This document shows positions 17,965 through 26,885 of a stretch of DNA of 64,000 nucleotides, in pieces. Every line of letters starts with the position of its first letter. Position 1 is the first letter of the stretch. The translations under genes were made by a program, and so were the position numbers. A model generated the notes under the pieces. That model saw only the letters and a program-made list of their open reading frames with translations. It searched no databases and had not been told where the DNA came from. The DNA lies in assembly GCF_048571275.1 (NCBI RefSeq), contig NZ_CP182357.1, positions 2,356,001 to 2,420,000 of the forward strand, in the 5' to 3' direction. Origin of the DNA: Marinarcus sediminis. Its GTDB lineage: Bacteria; Campylobacterota; Campylobacteria; Campylobacterales; Arcobacteraceae.

Positions 17965-19238
17965 TCAAATTACTCTTAAGCATTTTTCTTTTATCTTTGT
18001 ATCTCTATGCTTCAACGGCTAATATTGAAAAAAAAATCGAAAACAGTCAAGCCATACTTGAAGAGAATGCCAAAAAAAATCAACGAACCAAATTTAAAAT
18101 AAAACTGCTTTCAGATGAAATCAATTCACAAAGCCTCACATTAAAAAAGATTGAAAATAAAATTGAAATCATCTCCCAAATTATTCGTAAACATAAAAAT
18201 GATTTAAATGCTGCACAAACAAAATTGGAAGAGTCAGAAAAAAGAGCCGTTGAATTAAAAGAGCAAAAAGAGAAGAGTGAAGAGGAGATTGTTAAAATCA
18301 TTATCGATAATTTTTCTTGGGCATTTGCTTTAGATTTGGCTTCCAAAAAATCATTGAATGAACTCATTGACTCAGAGTTATACAATGTACTCTCACAAAA
18401 TTCAAAAGATGAGATTATACGGCTGAACAACCAATATATGCTGATTTCCAACAAAAAAGCTGAAAATGAGAATGATATTGTCAAACTCAAAGCCTATATA
18501 CAAGTGAGTGTAAAAAGAAAACAGAGTTTAACCCAACTGCAAGAGAAGCAAGAAAAAACCATTCAATCCTTAGAACAAAAACATTTGGCCTACCAAGATG
18601 AACTTAAAAGTGTGATTCAAAAACAAAAATCCCTCTCTGATTTGTTGGGGAAACTCAATATTTTAAAAGGCGAAGAGTTAAAAAAAGAGCAAGAACGCGC
18701 CCAAAAACTTGCCCGTCAGAAAAAAGAACGTGAATTTAAAAAGAGTCAAAAAGAGAACACTACAGATGTATCAGAAAAACGATTCGCAAAAAATATTGAC
18801 TTAGATGTGAGAATGTTGGGTTCCTCAACAGCAGGCGTTAAAATTGGAAAATACAGAGGAACAAAAACCATTTCACCTCTAAAATCATACACCGTAACCA
18901 AAAAGTTTGGTACATACTTTGACCCCGTTTATAAAATTAAACTCTTTAATGAATCGGTGGTTTTAAAATCAAATGAAGAGAAAGCAAAAGTATACAGCGT
19001 CTTAGATGGCAAAGTTGTTTATGCCAAAAAAGATTCTGGTATGCTCGAAAATGTGGTCATTATACAACACAAAAATGGCTTGCATACGATTTATTCTCAT
19101 TTAGATCAAATCTCACCCACCCTTAAAATTGGTAAATGGATTCACAAAGGGTATGTTGTGGGTCGAGTCAATGACTCTTTGACCTTTCAAGCCACAAAAA
19201 ACAGTGCCCACATAAACCCCCAAGATTTGTTTAACTGA
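17961..19238 (+). CDS. EnvC-like coiled-coil protein with degenerate M23 domain
   Basis: A 425-residue exported protein with an N-terminal signal peptide (MIKLLLSIFLLSLYLYAS), a long coiled coil of about 230 residues rich in Lys, Glu and Gln, and a C-terminal LytM/M23-like domain. The usual zinc ligands of active M23 peptidases (H-x-G-x-D and the last H-x-H) are not present. FQATKN stands where an active enzyme has the final histidine motif. This matches EnvC, which does not cut peptidoglycan but activates amidases under FtsEX control. Its start overlaps ftsX by 4 bp, supporting that role. Confidence 0.82.
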   Translation: MIKLLLSIFLLSLYLYASTANIEKKIENSQAILEENAKKNQRTKFKIKLLSDEINSQSLTLKKIENKIEIISQIIRKHKNDLNAAQTKLEESEKRAVELKEQKEKSEEEIVKIIIDNFSWAFALDLASKKSLNELIDSELYNVLSQNSKDEIIRLNNQYMLISNKKAENENDIVKLKAYIQVSVKRKQSLTQLQEKQEKTIQSLEQKHLAYQDELKSVIQKQKSLSDLLGKLNILKGEELKKEQERAQKLARQKKEREFKKSQKENTTDVSEKRFAKNIDLDVRMLGSSTAGVKIGKYRGTKTISPLKSYTVTKKFGTYFDPVYKIKLFNESVVLKSNEEKAKVYSVLDGKVVYAKKDSGMLENVVIIQHKNGLHTIYSHLDQISPTLKIGKWIHKGYVVGRVNDSLTFQATKNSAHINPQDLFN

Positions 19239-19242
19239 TTCC

Positions 19243-20046
19243 ATGAAAATCAGTGTTATTATCCCTACGTTTAATCGAGCCAACTTTATCCTTAATTGCA
19301 TTCAAAGTGTTCAAAAACAAACGTATAAAATAGATGAAATTATTGTCATTGATGATGGCTCAAATGATAACACCAAAGAGCTTTTACGCCATTTGGACAT
19401 CACGTACATTCAACAGCCCAATAAAGGGGTTTCAAGTGCCAGAAATCGAGGTATTTTGCTTGCAAAAAATGAGTGGATTGCTTTTTTGGATTCAGATGAT
19501 GTATGGGAAACTCAAAAAATAGAAAAACATGTAACTTATCATCAACAACATCAAGAGATATTGGCTTCTTTCAGCGATGAGTTATGGGTAAGAGATGGCA
19601 AAATCATTGCACTTAAAAGCCATCAACAAAAAGAGGAACCCACCTTTTTAAACTCATTACGCCTTTGTAAAATTGGGACATCAACTTTTTTTTCTCATAA
19701 AAAAATATTTGATACTGTTGGTATGTTTGATGAATCGTTAAACGTATGTGAAGATTATGATTTTTGGCTTAGAGTGCTAAAAGAGTTTCCCATCAAACTC
19801 ATCAATGAAAAATTAACCATAAAATACGCAGGGCATAAAAATCAACTCTCCTTTGATACAAAACTCATTGATACGTTTAGAATAAAAGCGTTAAAAAAAC
19901 ATCTGGATTCAGAATTTAAAAGTGCGGTTGTAGATGAATTGATTTATAAAACTTCCCTATTATTAAAGGGAGCTAAAAAGCATCATAATGAGGCGATTAT
20001 TAGAGAATATGAGAAAGAGTTGAACTATTTCTTAAGACTAAAATAG
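19243..20046 (+). CDS. Family 2 glycosyltransferase
   Basis: A 267-residue GT-A fold enzyme that transfers a sugar from a nucleotide donor. It has the N-terminal ISVIIPTFNRANFI, the nucleotide-binding EIIVIDDGSNDNT and the DxD-type metal site in AFLDSDDVWE, followed by CEDYDFWLR near the acceptor site. It starts 4 bp after the EnvC-like gene, so it ends the trmB-ftsEX transcription run. Acceptor unknown; a role in surface polysaccharide or lipooligosaccharide is likely for the family. Confidence 0.85.
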   Translation: MKISVIIPTFNRANFILNCIQSVQKQTYKIDEIIVIDDGSNDNTKELLRHLDITYIQQPNKGVSSARNRGILLAKNEWIAFLDSDDVWETQKIEKHVTYHQQHQEILASFSDELWVRDGKIIALKSHQQKEEPTFLNSLRLCKIGTSTFFSHKKIFDTVGMFDESLNVCEDYDFWLRVLKEFPIKLINEKLTIKYAGHKNQLSFDTKLIDTFRIKALKKHLDSEFKSAVVDELIYKTSLLLKGAKKHHNEAIIREYEKELNYFLRLK

Positions 20047-20066
20047 TTCAATTAAAAGAGCTATTT
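20041..20066 (+). terminator. Terminator after the glycosyltransferase gene
   Basis: A 9-bp stem (AAATAGTTC / GAGCTATTT, one G-T pair) with an 8-base loop begins in the last codons of the glycosyltransferase and is followed by a T-rich run on the plus strand. It also covers the end of the convergent Lys-rich gene. Confidence 0.5.
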
Positions 20067-20297
20067 ATTTTTATTTTTTGTCTGTTTTGCTCTTTTTTTA
20101 GCTTTTTTCTTTTTCACTTCTTTTCGTTTGGCCGACTCTTTTTTCAGCACCAATCGTGCTTTCTTTTTTTTGCTCAATTTTGCTTTTTTGCCATCATCTT
20201 TTTTCGTTTTTTTAGGTTTTGGTTTAAATGATTCTTGAGCAGTTGTCTCTTTAACAATAATTTCTTCGATAATAACGTCTGCGTTCTCTTCTGACAT
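20061..20297 (-). CDS. Small lysine-rich protein
   Basis: A 78-residue protein with an acidic N-terminus (MSEENADVIIEEIIVKE) and a highly basic C-terminal half built of Lys, Arg and Ala. The start at 20297 follows an AAAGGAAACC site. The tail resembles histone-like or ribosome-associated basic tails, so nucleic-acid binding is possible. No family recognised. Low-complexity composition makes any assignment unsafe. Confidence 0.6.
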   Translation of the reverse strand: MSEENADVIIEEIIVKETTAQESFKPKPKKTKKDDGKKAKLSKKKKARLVLKKESAKRKEVKKKKAKKRAKQTKNKNK

Positions 20298-20395
20298 AAG
20301 GTTTCCTTTTAAATAGTAGTGCAATTATATCTTTTTTATTAGGAATGTGGATAAAAAATATTATACTTAGTTCATTAATTACACAAAAGAGAAAA

Positions 20396-20851
20396 ATGAA
20401 ACTGTTTATCGATGGCGATGCTTTCCCAAATTTACTCAAACCCATTATTTTAAGAGCAATAGAAAAGTTGCAACTTCCCACTTTAGTTGTTGCGAATAAA
20501 AAGATTGTTATTGGCAATTCAACGCATATTGAGTATCTCATTGTTGAACAAGGTGCAGATGAAGCGGATAATAAAATTGTTGAACGGCTCAATGAAAATG
20601 ATTTGGTTATCACAGCAGACATTCCACTGGCAAATCGATGTTTGGAAAAAAATGTCTATGCCATCGATCATCGAGGTGAAATTTATACTCACGATAACAT
20701 CAAACACTATTTGGCCATAAGAAACTTAATGCAAGAGATACGAGAGAGTGGAGAACAGACAAAAGGACCAAAACCTTTTGGGGCAAAAGATGCACAGCAA
20801 TTTGCGAATGCTTTAAATAAATTTCTACAAAGCAGTCATTTTAAGAGTTAA
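20396..20851 (+). CDS. YaiI/YqxD family protein (DUF188)
   Basis: A 151-residue member of the YaiI/YqxD family, which has a PIN-like fold and no proven function. It shows the typical start MKLFIDGDAFPNLLKPII, the acidic EQGADEADNKIVERL, and DLVITADIPLANRCLEK with a second conserved Asp. It ends with the family tail RESGEQTKGPKPFGAKD. The ATG at 20396 gives the normal family length; a longer frame to 20345 has no family support. Convergent with the ankyrin-OmpA gene (2 bp apart). Confidence 0.88.
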   Translation: MKLFIDGDAFPNLLKPIILRAIEKLQLPTLVVANKKIVIGNSTHIEYLIVEQGADEADNKIVERLNENDLVITADIPLANRCLEKNVYAIDHRGEIYTHDNIKHYLAIRNLMQEIRESGEQTKGPKPFGAKDAQQFANALNKFLQSSHFKS

Positions 20852-20853
20852 TT

Positions 20854-22212
20854 TCAACGTAAAATGATTTTAAACTCTACTCTTTTTGATAACTCTTTAT
20901 TTTCGGTTCCATCATCATTTGTAATCAACTGCGATGAAGATTTTCCGACTGCTTTAAAGTATTGCTCAATCCAATCAAGATTGTCAATAACCGATTCATT
21001 CTGACTTGCTAAAATAAAATTCAACACTCTGTTGGCTCTTTTTAACGAGAGGGTTTCATTTTTTTTGAATTTCTCCTCATCAGTATTAGCTGAACTATAA
21101 TCAGAAGAGGTGTGCCCTTGTATCTCAACACTGGCAATTTGGTCTTTATACTTTTTTAAAAGAGTAATGTATCGTGGGATAAAGTTATTTAAGATTTTTT
21201 TATATGAGGAGGACAAATCACTGTTCCCCGATTTAAATAACAAAATAGGGTCTTTAAAACGAATGGACAAATCATCACTTAAAACCGCATTCCAAACATA
21301 AAAATCATCTTTAAACTCTTCAAATAATGCATCATGTAAGGATTTAGCATCAGAAGTAGTTTGTTGGGTTGGTTGTGTAAAAAAATCTTCTTGCAAAGGT
21401 GTTTCAACAACTCCCTCTTTGGCTTCTATAACTTCAAGTTTAGATGTGGCTTCTGCTTTGGTTAATGCTTTACTTTTTGCCTTTGCCTGAATATGATATT
21501 CTCCTACAGGCAAAGGTGTTGTCACTTTGGCGCACCAGTTTTGCCCTGTTTCATCAATCTTTGCCATAAATGGTCCATAAGGTTGTTCAAGTGCATCTAA
21601 AATAGTAACACTCACGTCATTAAGTATTCCCTTTTGTGCTGTTCCACAAATGTTTGGCGTAGTCTCAGCCGTTTGTATGCTTGGTTGGAGCGTGATGCTT
21701 AAACCCTCTTTACAAAAAGGTTCGAGATGTTTTGTCGTTAATAATTGGGCCAAATAGAGATTGTTGTTTTTTGAAGCATAGTGCAAAGGAGTAATTCCAT
21801 TTTTATCTGCAACATCCACTTTAATACCCGCACAAACCATAATTCTTGAAATATTATTAAAATCATTTCTTGTACTGTCAATCAAAGGAGTATCACCGTA
21901 TCGATCCACATTATCAACAATTGCGTCTTTTTGAATCAAAAGTTCCGCTGTTTTATCTTCATTAAAAATTGCGGTTAAGTGAAGTGGTGTGTAACCATAT
22001 TTGTCTTTTACATTTAACTTTGAACCGGTATTAATTAAAAGTTCTGCAATTTTAAAATCTTTGGCTCTGATGGCATCATGCAGTGCCAAATTATTACGGT
22101 AATCGCTGTTATGAATATTAGAAACTTCATCTTTGTTTGAAAAATTTTTGTCAGAAAGTGTGCAACCAGTTAGAACTAAAATTGTGTATAAACTCAAAAT
22201 GTATATTTTCAT
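20854..22212 (-). CDS. Ankyrin-repeat lipoprotein with OmpA-like C-terminus
   Basis: A 452-residue lipoprotein. The signal peptide ends in LTGC (Cys17). Residues about 40-170 are ankyrin repeats (YGYTPLHLTAIFNED, NGITPLHYASKNN). A middle beta-rich part of about 110 residues follows (PYGPFMAKIDETGQNWCAKV). The C-terminal 130 residues form an OmpA-like peptidoglycan-binding domain (VEIQGHTSSDYSS, then SLKRANRVLNFIL). This pairs a protein-binding array with a peptidoglycan anchor in the periplasm. No obvious operon partner; a 133-bp gap with the dapD terminator lies upstream. Confidence 0.8.
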   Translation of the reverse strand: MKIYILSLYTILVLTGCTLSDKNFSNKDEVSNIHNSDYRNNLALHDAIRAKDFKIAELLINTGSKLNVKDKYGYTPLHLTAIFNEDKTAELLIQKDAIVDNVDRYGDTPLIDSTRNDFNNISRIMVCAGIKVDVADKNGITPLHYASKNNNLYLAQLLTTKHLEPFCKEGLSITLQPSIQTAETTPNICGTAQKGILNDVSVTILDALEQPYGPFMAKIDETGQNWCAKVTTPLPVGEYHIQAKAKSKALTKAEATSKLEVIEAKEGVVETPLQEDFFTQPTQQTTSDAKSLHDALFEEFKDDFYVWNAVLSDDLSIRFKDPILLFKSGNSDLSSSYKKILNNFIPRYITLLKKYKDQIASVEIQGHTSSDYSSANTDEEKFKKNETLSLKRANRVLNFILASQNESVIDNLDWIEQYFKAVGKSSSQLITNDDGTENKELSKRVEFKIILR

Positions 22213-22293
22213 GTTACCCTCGTTTTGATAGTGCCATTTATTTGACTATTATACTTAAATAATACTAAGGATTACTAATTAAATCCATAAAAA

Positions 22294-22321
22294 AAGGCAA
22301 CAATCTTATGATTGTTGCCTT
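22294..22321 (-). terminator. Intrinsic terminator of dapD
   Basis: A perfect 12-bp stem (AAGGCAACAATC / GATTGTTGCCTT) with a 4-base loop, 24 bp past the dapD stop and followed by seven T residues on the minus strand. A textbook Rho-independent terminator. Confidence 0.9.
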
Positions 22322-22345
22322 AAAATAGCCACTTTATAAATACGA

Positions 22346-23536
22346 TTAATGTAAATCTGCGTTAAGTTTTACTTCTCTTGTACTTCGCATTGCAATGGTT
22401 TGACCATTCGATGAATTTACTCTAAAATGTACCCCATTCACTCCAAAAAATTCACTTCCTTTCATAGAAGTTTTAATCTCTTTATCAGGATTAATTTCTT
22501 GAATTTGTGCCACAGCTTTTTCAGAAAGTGCAATTTTAGTTCCTGGTAAGATAGTAACACCTGCATCTAAAATACAACCATCACCAATGGCAGTACCTGT
22601 ACAAGAGTTTGCACCAAGCAATGTATTTTCACCAATAGAAACTGGCACTCCATCGGTTCCAGAAAGAACACCTAAAATAGACGCTCCTCCACCAACATCA
22701 GAACCAGCACCAACCACAGCAGAAGAAGAAATTCTTCCTTCAACCATAACCACACCTTCGGTTCCAGCATTAAAGTTAACATACGCAGCACCTGGCATAA
22801 CAGTCGTACCTGCTGCTAATTGTGCTCCAAATCTTACTTTACTTGTCTCTAAAATTCTGGTGTTATCCGCAGGTATAACATGCGATAAGAATCTTGGGAA
22901 TTTATCTACCATGATAATTTCTGGGTATTTATTGGCCAATTTAAGTGCAATTTCATTCTCTCTTAACCAATCAAGTTCAATTGGAGTAGAACCTGTTGTC
23001 CAAGCACAGTTATGTAATTTACCAAATGCACCATTTAAGTTTAAACTTCTTAATTTTGCTTTACCTGTTGAAAGTGCATAAAGTTTTAAATATACCCCTT
23101 CTGTTGATTGTGGGTTTGTATCTTCAAAAATAAATACCACTTTAAAATCATCTGCACCTAAACCTGACTCTAATGGCAATGAAGCAAGATTTGAAATTAC
23201 TTGAACATTTTTGTGTTCATCTCCCTTAGCTTCAGGAATATAAGGTCTGAATGTCTCTATACAAGAGGTTAAAAAGGTATCATTTACATTGCATACCAAT
23301 TCAGAGTTTGAAGTATCTACATTCATACCCGCTTCTTTTAATGCATTTAAATATACAGCAGCTGCTCCAAAATTTTCATTCCAGTTTATTACAGGGAAAG
23401 TTGCTTGTAATATTTTATCTCTATTAATTTGACCTCGGTCAACTCGTGCAATTCCAAAACCAATTGGATTTCTGTACCAGCTTTGAGATTGAATCTCTTC
23501 CACTTTTGTTTTAAATTCTTCTTTAGTAAATATCAT
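22346..23536 (-). CDS. dapD: Tetrahydrodipicolinate N-succinyltransferase
   Basis: Transfers succinyl from succinyl-CoA to tetrahydrodipicolinate in lysine and diaminopimelate synthesis. The 396 residues are the long form found in Campylobacterota and Actinobacteria. A unique N-terminal domain of about 200 residues is followed by a left-handed beta-helix of hexapeptide repeats (TTVMPGAAYVNFNAGTEG, SSAVVGAGSDVGGGASILG, ENTLLGANSCTGTAIGDGC). It stands alone with its own terminator downstream. Confidence 0.93.
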   Translation of the reverse strand: MIFTKEEFKTKVEEIQSQSWYRNPIGFGIARVDRGQINRDKILQATFPVINWNENFGAAAVYLNALKEAGMNVDTSNSELVCNVNDTFLTSCIETFRPYIPEAKGDEHKNVQVISNLASLPLESGLGADDFKVVFIFEDTNPQSTEGVYLKLYALSTGKAKLRSLNLNGAFGKLHNCAWTTGSTPIELDWLRENEIALKLANKYPEIIMVDKFPRFLSHVIPADNTRILETSKVRFGAQLAAGTTVMPGAAYVNFNAGTEGVVMVEGRISSSAVVGAGSDVGGGASILGVLSGTDGVPVSIGENTLLGANSCTGTAIGDGCILDAGVTILPGTKIALSEKAVAQIQEINPDKEIKTSMKGSEFFGVNGVHFRVNSSNGQTIAMRSTREVKLNADLH

Positions 23537-23627
23537 AAATTTCCTTTATAGATTTGGCGAATTTTACCTAAAAAAGTTTTAAGAAGCTATAAGGGGGAAA
23601 ATTGTTTTTTTAAAATTAATAAAGGCT

Positions 23628-25475
23628 TTATTTTATTGTATCCATATCAATGATTGCAAGCGAAGAGTTCACACTGTGCAGTGTTTGAATCAATGCTTTT
23701 ATATTTGAAGATCTCAGAATAATTTCAAAACGATATTTGTTGGCAATTTTTGAGACAACACACTCTCCAAAGCCAACCATTTCAACCTCTTTAAGCTCTT
23801 TAAACAGATGCACATAGTGATTCATCTCCTCTTTGGCTTTTAGCCCATTGGTGTGTGCAAAAATGATTTTTGCCATTTTAAAATAAGGAGGATACAAATC
23901 TTCTCTGAAAATCAGTTCATCTTTTAAAAAATTTTCATAATCGTGCTCTTGCAAATAGTATTCAAAAAACTCTTTGTTTTTGGTTTGAACAATGACTTCC
24001 CCAAACCCTTTTCTCCCGCTTCTTCCTGCAATTTGTATGAGCAATGACAAGGCTCGTTCCCGGGCTTTGTAAGAGTTCATGTTTAAAACTGAATCAATGC
24101 CCAAAACAACAGCCAAGGTCACATTGTGATAATCATGCCCTTTAGAAAGCATTTGTGTTCCCACTAAAATATCAATTTTTTCGTTGTTAAAATCGTTTAA
24201 CACCTCTTTGAGTTTTTTATCGGTGGTAATGGTATCTCGGTCAAATCGCACAATAGTATTGCTGGGGAAAAGCGCTTTTAACTCTTCCTCTATTTGGGCA
24301 GTTCCTACTCTTAAATTGTGAATAATACCTGTTTTACAACTGGGACACGTTTGTGGTATTTGTTGAGTATAACCACAATAGTGGCACTTTAATGCTTTCG
24401 CATTTTTATGCAGGCTCATTGAAACAGAGCAGTAAGGACACTCTACACTTTTCCCGCACACCGAACATATTTGATACTTAAAATTCGCACGTGTAGGCAA
24501 AAAAACAATGACTTGTTTTTTTTGTTTTAAGGTATTCTCAATTTTATTTTTTATGTTTAAACTCAAAACCGTTTGTGAATCAAAAAAGCTGATCTTTTTA
24601 GAAGTTTCAAAAAAACTGTTTTTGATTCTAAAATAAGGGACTTTATGAAACGAAGAGATGGAGGGAGTAGCACTTCCAAGTATCAGCTGAATATCGTGTT
24701 GTTTTGCCATATAAATGGATAAATCTTTGACATTTAACCTTGGTTTTTGATCGGCTTTATACGACTCATCGTGCTCTTCATCCACAATGATTAGACTTAA
24801 GTTTTCAAAAGGTAAAAACAGCGCTGATCGAGCACCAGCAATGAGTTTGATTTCACCACACAAAAGTCCTTGAATGATTTTTTCTTTTCTTTTTTTGGTA
24901 ATTTTTGAGTGCCAGATGGCAATGGCATCTCCAAATACACGCTCCAACCTTTTTTGCATTTGGGGCGTCAAAGAAATTTCAGGCATAAGTAAAATGGCTT
25001 GTCCGCCACTGTTTAAATGTTTTTCAATTGCTTTAATATAAATTTCTGTTTTTCCACTTCCCGTGTTGGCAAAAAGCAAGCCTTGTTTTTTTTGATTTAA
25101 AAATTCAAACGCTTTTTCTTGCTCTTGGGATAACTCTATTTGTGAATCAAAGAGATGTGCTTGCACTTTTTCAACCACTTCAAAAGGGGTATATAAACTT
25201 AAAGCTTCCCCTAAAGAACTGACATAATATTGTGAAATAAATTTAGCCACTAAAAGCATTTTTGTATCATAATATTTTGAGGTCACTTCGGCAATTTCGG
25301 TGCATTTAAAAGTGGGTTTTTCAACGGCATTAACCACAACTGCTTCATTGAAGGTTTTTCTTCTAGCAAGAGTAACATGCACCAATGCACCAATATTTAT
25401 AGGAGTTTGACTTTTATAGGTCAAAGGCTCTAAGGGAGATTTTAAAAGAGCAACTTCGTAAAAATATTCACTCAA
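23628..25475 (-). CDS. priA: Primosomal protein N' (replication restart helicase)
   Basis: A 3'-to-5' helicase that reloads the replisome at stalled forks. The 615 residues are short for the family. A 3'-DNA-binding N-terminal domain is followed by Walker A (FANTGSGKTEIY), the DEEH box (IIVDEEHDESYK), a zinc-binding insert with four C-x2-C pairs (CSVC, CPYC, CHYC, CPSC), and helicase motif VI in QIAGRSGR. Its start overlaps the pseudopilin-like gene by 4 bp, so it is the last gene of a four-gene minus-strand operon. Confidence 0.95.
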   Translation of the reverse strand: MSEYFYEVALLKSPLEPLTYKSQTPINIGALVHVTLARRKTFNEAVVVNAVEKPTFKCTEIAEVTSKYYDTKMLLVAKFISQYYVSSLGEALSLYTPFEVVEKVQAHLFDSQIELSQEQEKAFEFLNQKKQGLLFANTGSGKTEIYIKAIEKHLNSGGQAILLMPEISLTPQMQKRLERVFGDAIAIWHSKITKKRKEKIIQGLLCGEIKLIAGARSALFLPFENLSLIIVDEEHDESYKADQKPRLNVKDLSIYMAKQHDIQLILGSATPSISSFHKVPYFRIKNSFFETSKKISFFDSQTVLSLNIKNKIENTLKQKKQVIVFLPTRANFKYQICSVCGKSVECPYCSVSMSLHKNAKALKCHYCGYTQQIPQTCPSCKTGIIHNLRVGTAQIEEELKALFPSNTIVRFDRDTITTDKKLKEVLNDFNNEKIDILVGTQMLSKGHDYHNVTLAVVLGIDSVLNMNSYKARERALSLLIQIAGRSGRKGFGEVIVQTKNKEFFEYYLQEHDYENFLKDELIFREDLYPPYFKMAKIIFAHTNGLKAKEEMNHYVHLFKELKEVEMVGFGECVVSKIANKYRFEIILRSSNIKALIQTLHSVNSSLAIIDMDTIK

Positions 25476-25927
25476 TCAAGATCCTTGCAAGCAGTTTGTT
25501 CATAATTGCACGTAAAGTTTCCTGTTGAATTATCATACGTAAACTCTACGAAAGTTTCACTGTTAATAAAAACACCATACACCGTATTAGAGACTTTGAC
25601 CCAAGATGCTTTTTTCTTCAGCTCTTTGGAGGTAGAGAGCAAAGGATACTCCAATAAAGCATTCGGATTGAGCCCTTTAAATAAAAGTTGATTTTCCACA
25701 TTAATAGGAGCATCATCAAGTCTTTGTGGATACTCTAATTTCCCATGATAGACTCTTTTATTGGCACTTGTTGCTATGGCATTTCGAATAAGTGCGATGT
25801 CGGTTTTGATTTTTGCACTTGAAGCATGAGAGAGAAAACTGAAGCCATTTTTTAAAGCAAAAGAGAGAATAAGTGCAATGATGGCAATGACGAATATGAT
25901 TTCAAGCAGTGAAAATGATTTTTTCAT
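25472..25927 (-). CDS. Prepilin-type pseudopilin
   Basis: A 151-residue protein with a type IV prepilin-like N-terminus: a short basic leader, then FSLLEIIFVIAIIALILSFA with the conserved Glu at mature position 5. The residue before the cleavage site is Ser (KKS-FSLLE) rather than the usual Gly, so processing by the prepilin peptidase may be weak. The globular part ends in a Cys pair (NFTCNYEQTACK), a possible disulfide. Tight coupling to priA and two small genes gives no clue to function; type II secretion or competence pseudopilin is possible. Confidence 0.75.
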   Translation of the reverse strand: MKKSFSLLEIIFVIAIIALILSFALKNGFSFLSHASSAKIKTDIALIRNAIATSANKRVYHGKLEYPQRLDDAPINVENQLLFKGLNPNALLEYPLLSTSKELKKKASWVKVSNTVYGVFINSETFVEFTYDNSTGNFTCNYEQTACKDLD

Positions 25928-26136
25928 TAAAGTGGAGGTAATTTATCCGAAATTTCTTTAATATCTTGTTTAAAATTATAAAACTCTTGAGTTCTTCGTA
26001 TATACGCTAAGAGAAGATCTTGTGTATTGACATGTTTTTCAGGAGATAAAAATCGGATAATTTCTGGCTCTAACTCATCAGCAACATTGATGGTATACGC
26101 CATATTATTTATGTGAAACGTCATTTTCTTTTTCAA
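25927..26136 (-). CDS. Small hypothetical protein
   Basis: A 69-residue protein (start MKKKMTFHINNMAYTI; a second Met at position 5 is also possible). It has a short beta-hairpin-like N-terminus and a helical C-terminal half. It overlaps the pseudopilin gene by 1 bp and the upstream coiled-coil gene by 4 bp, so translation is coupled. The size and fold order loosely recall ZapA-type division proteins, but no diagnostic residue supports that. Function not recognised. Confidence 0.6.
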   Translation of the reverse strand: MKKKMTFHINNMAYTINVADELEPEIIRFLSPEKHVNTQDLLLAYIRRTQEFYNFKQDIKEISDKLPPL

Positions 26137-26330
26137 TAGTTACCCTTACTTTTAAGCGCCAATGTACTATCAATTTTTAAAAGCATATCTTGACCATTTT
26201 TTAGCAATTCATCATTCTTATCTTTCAATTCTTCCAGCCGCAGCTTTAAAGAATCGTTTTCAAATTTTAACAATTCATATTGTTTGTTTGCTTTTTCAAC
26301 TTGAGCGTTTAACTTTTGTATTAAATCCAT
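26133..26330 (-). CDS. Small coiled-coil protein
   Basis: A 65-residue protein that is almost entirely one coiled coil, with leucine heptads (LLKFENDSLKLRLEELKDK). It looks like ZapB-type division proteins in size and composition, but coiled coils are poor evidence of homology. It is the first gene of the operon that continues with a 69-residue protein, a pseudopilin and priA. Confidence 0.6.
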   Translation of the reverse strand: MDLIQKLNAQVEKANKQYELLKFENDSLKLRLEELKDKNDELLKNGQDMLLKIDSTLALKSKGNY

Positions 26331-26381
26331 GCGTTATTCTATCCAAAATAGTATAAATGAATACATAATTATTTAAAAAAA

Positions 26382-26409
26382 GATGATTTAAACGTGATGT
26401 TAAATCATC
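26382..26409 (-). terminator. Intrinsic terminator of the TerB-like gene
   Basis: A 10-bp stem (GATGATTTAA / TTAAATCATC) with an 8-base loop, overlapping the stop codon of the TerB-like gene and followed by seven T residues on the minus strand. Confidence 0.8.
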
Positions 26410-26812
26410 CTTCATCTTGCAAAAAAAGTTTTCCTTGCATATACAAAGCCGTGACAGCTTTCCCCCATGAGGAGTAGTGACTCAGTGTTTGTTTGTCTAT
26501 TACAAAAAACTCTGCGATGGTATCGATTAAAATGTGTTCTTTAAAATCGAACCTATCATCGGCATGCACCAAAATCATCAACTCCAAAAGCAAAATTTTT
26601 TGACTCTTTTTAGATTTAAAATCTTTTAATACCTCTTCTAAAATAAAGGTTTTAGAGTCATACTCCAACATATCTTCAATTCCCATTTCAGCACAATACT
26701 CTAAGATAACCTCTTTTTCATTCTCTCCAAAATCATCGTCAATTCTAGCTAAGTGGTGAGCCAGTTCTAAAAAAGCAAATTTCTCTTTTGTTTGCAACTG
26801 CATTAATAACAT
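26405..26812 (-). CDS. TerB-like helical protein
   Basis: A 135-residue all-helical soluble protein. The pattern LAHHLARIDDDFGENEKEVI, followed by LLLELMILVHADDRFDFKEH, gives two acidic metal-binding-like loops, as in the TerB (tellurite resistance) family. TerB domains bind metal ions and are often stress-linked. It stands alone between a terminator and the marC gene. The specific role is unknown. Confidence 0.65.
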   Translation of the reverse strand: MLLMQLQTKEKFAFLELAHHLARIDDDFGENEKEVILEYCAEMGIEDMLEYDSKTFILEEVLKDFKSKKSQKILLLELMILVHADDRFDFKEHILIDTIAEFFVIDKQTLSHYSSWGKAVTALYMQGKLFLQDEG

Positions 26813-26885
26813 ATATTGTTTTCCTATAAATAATTTTTAAAATTTCTCCTTGCATTATAACGAACAAGGATAAATCAATGGTAAA

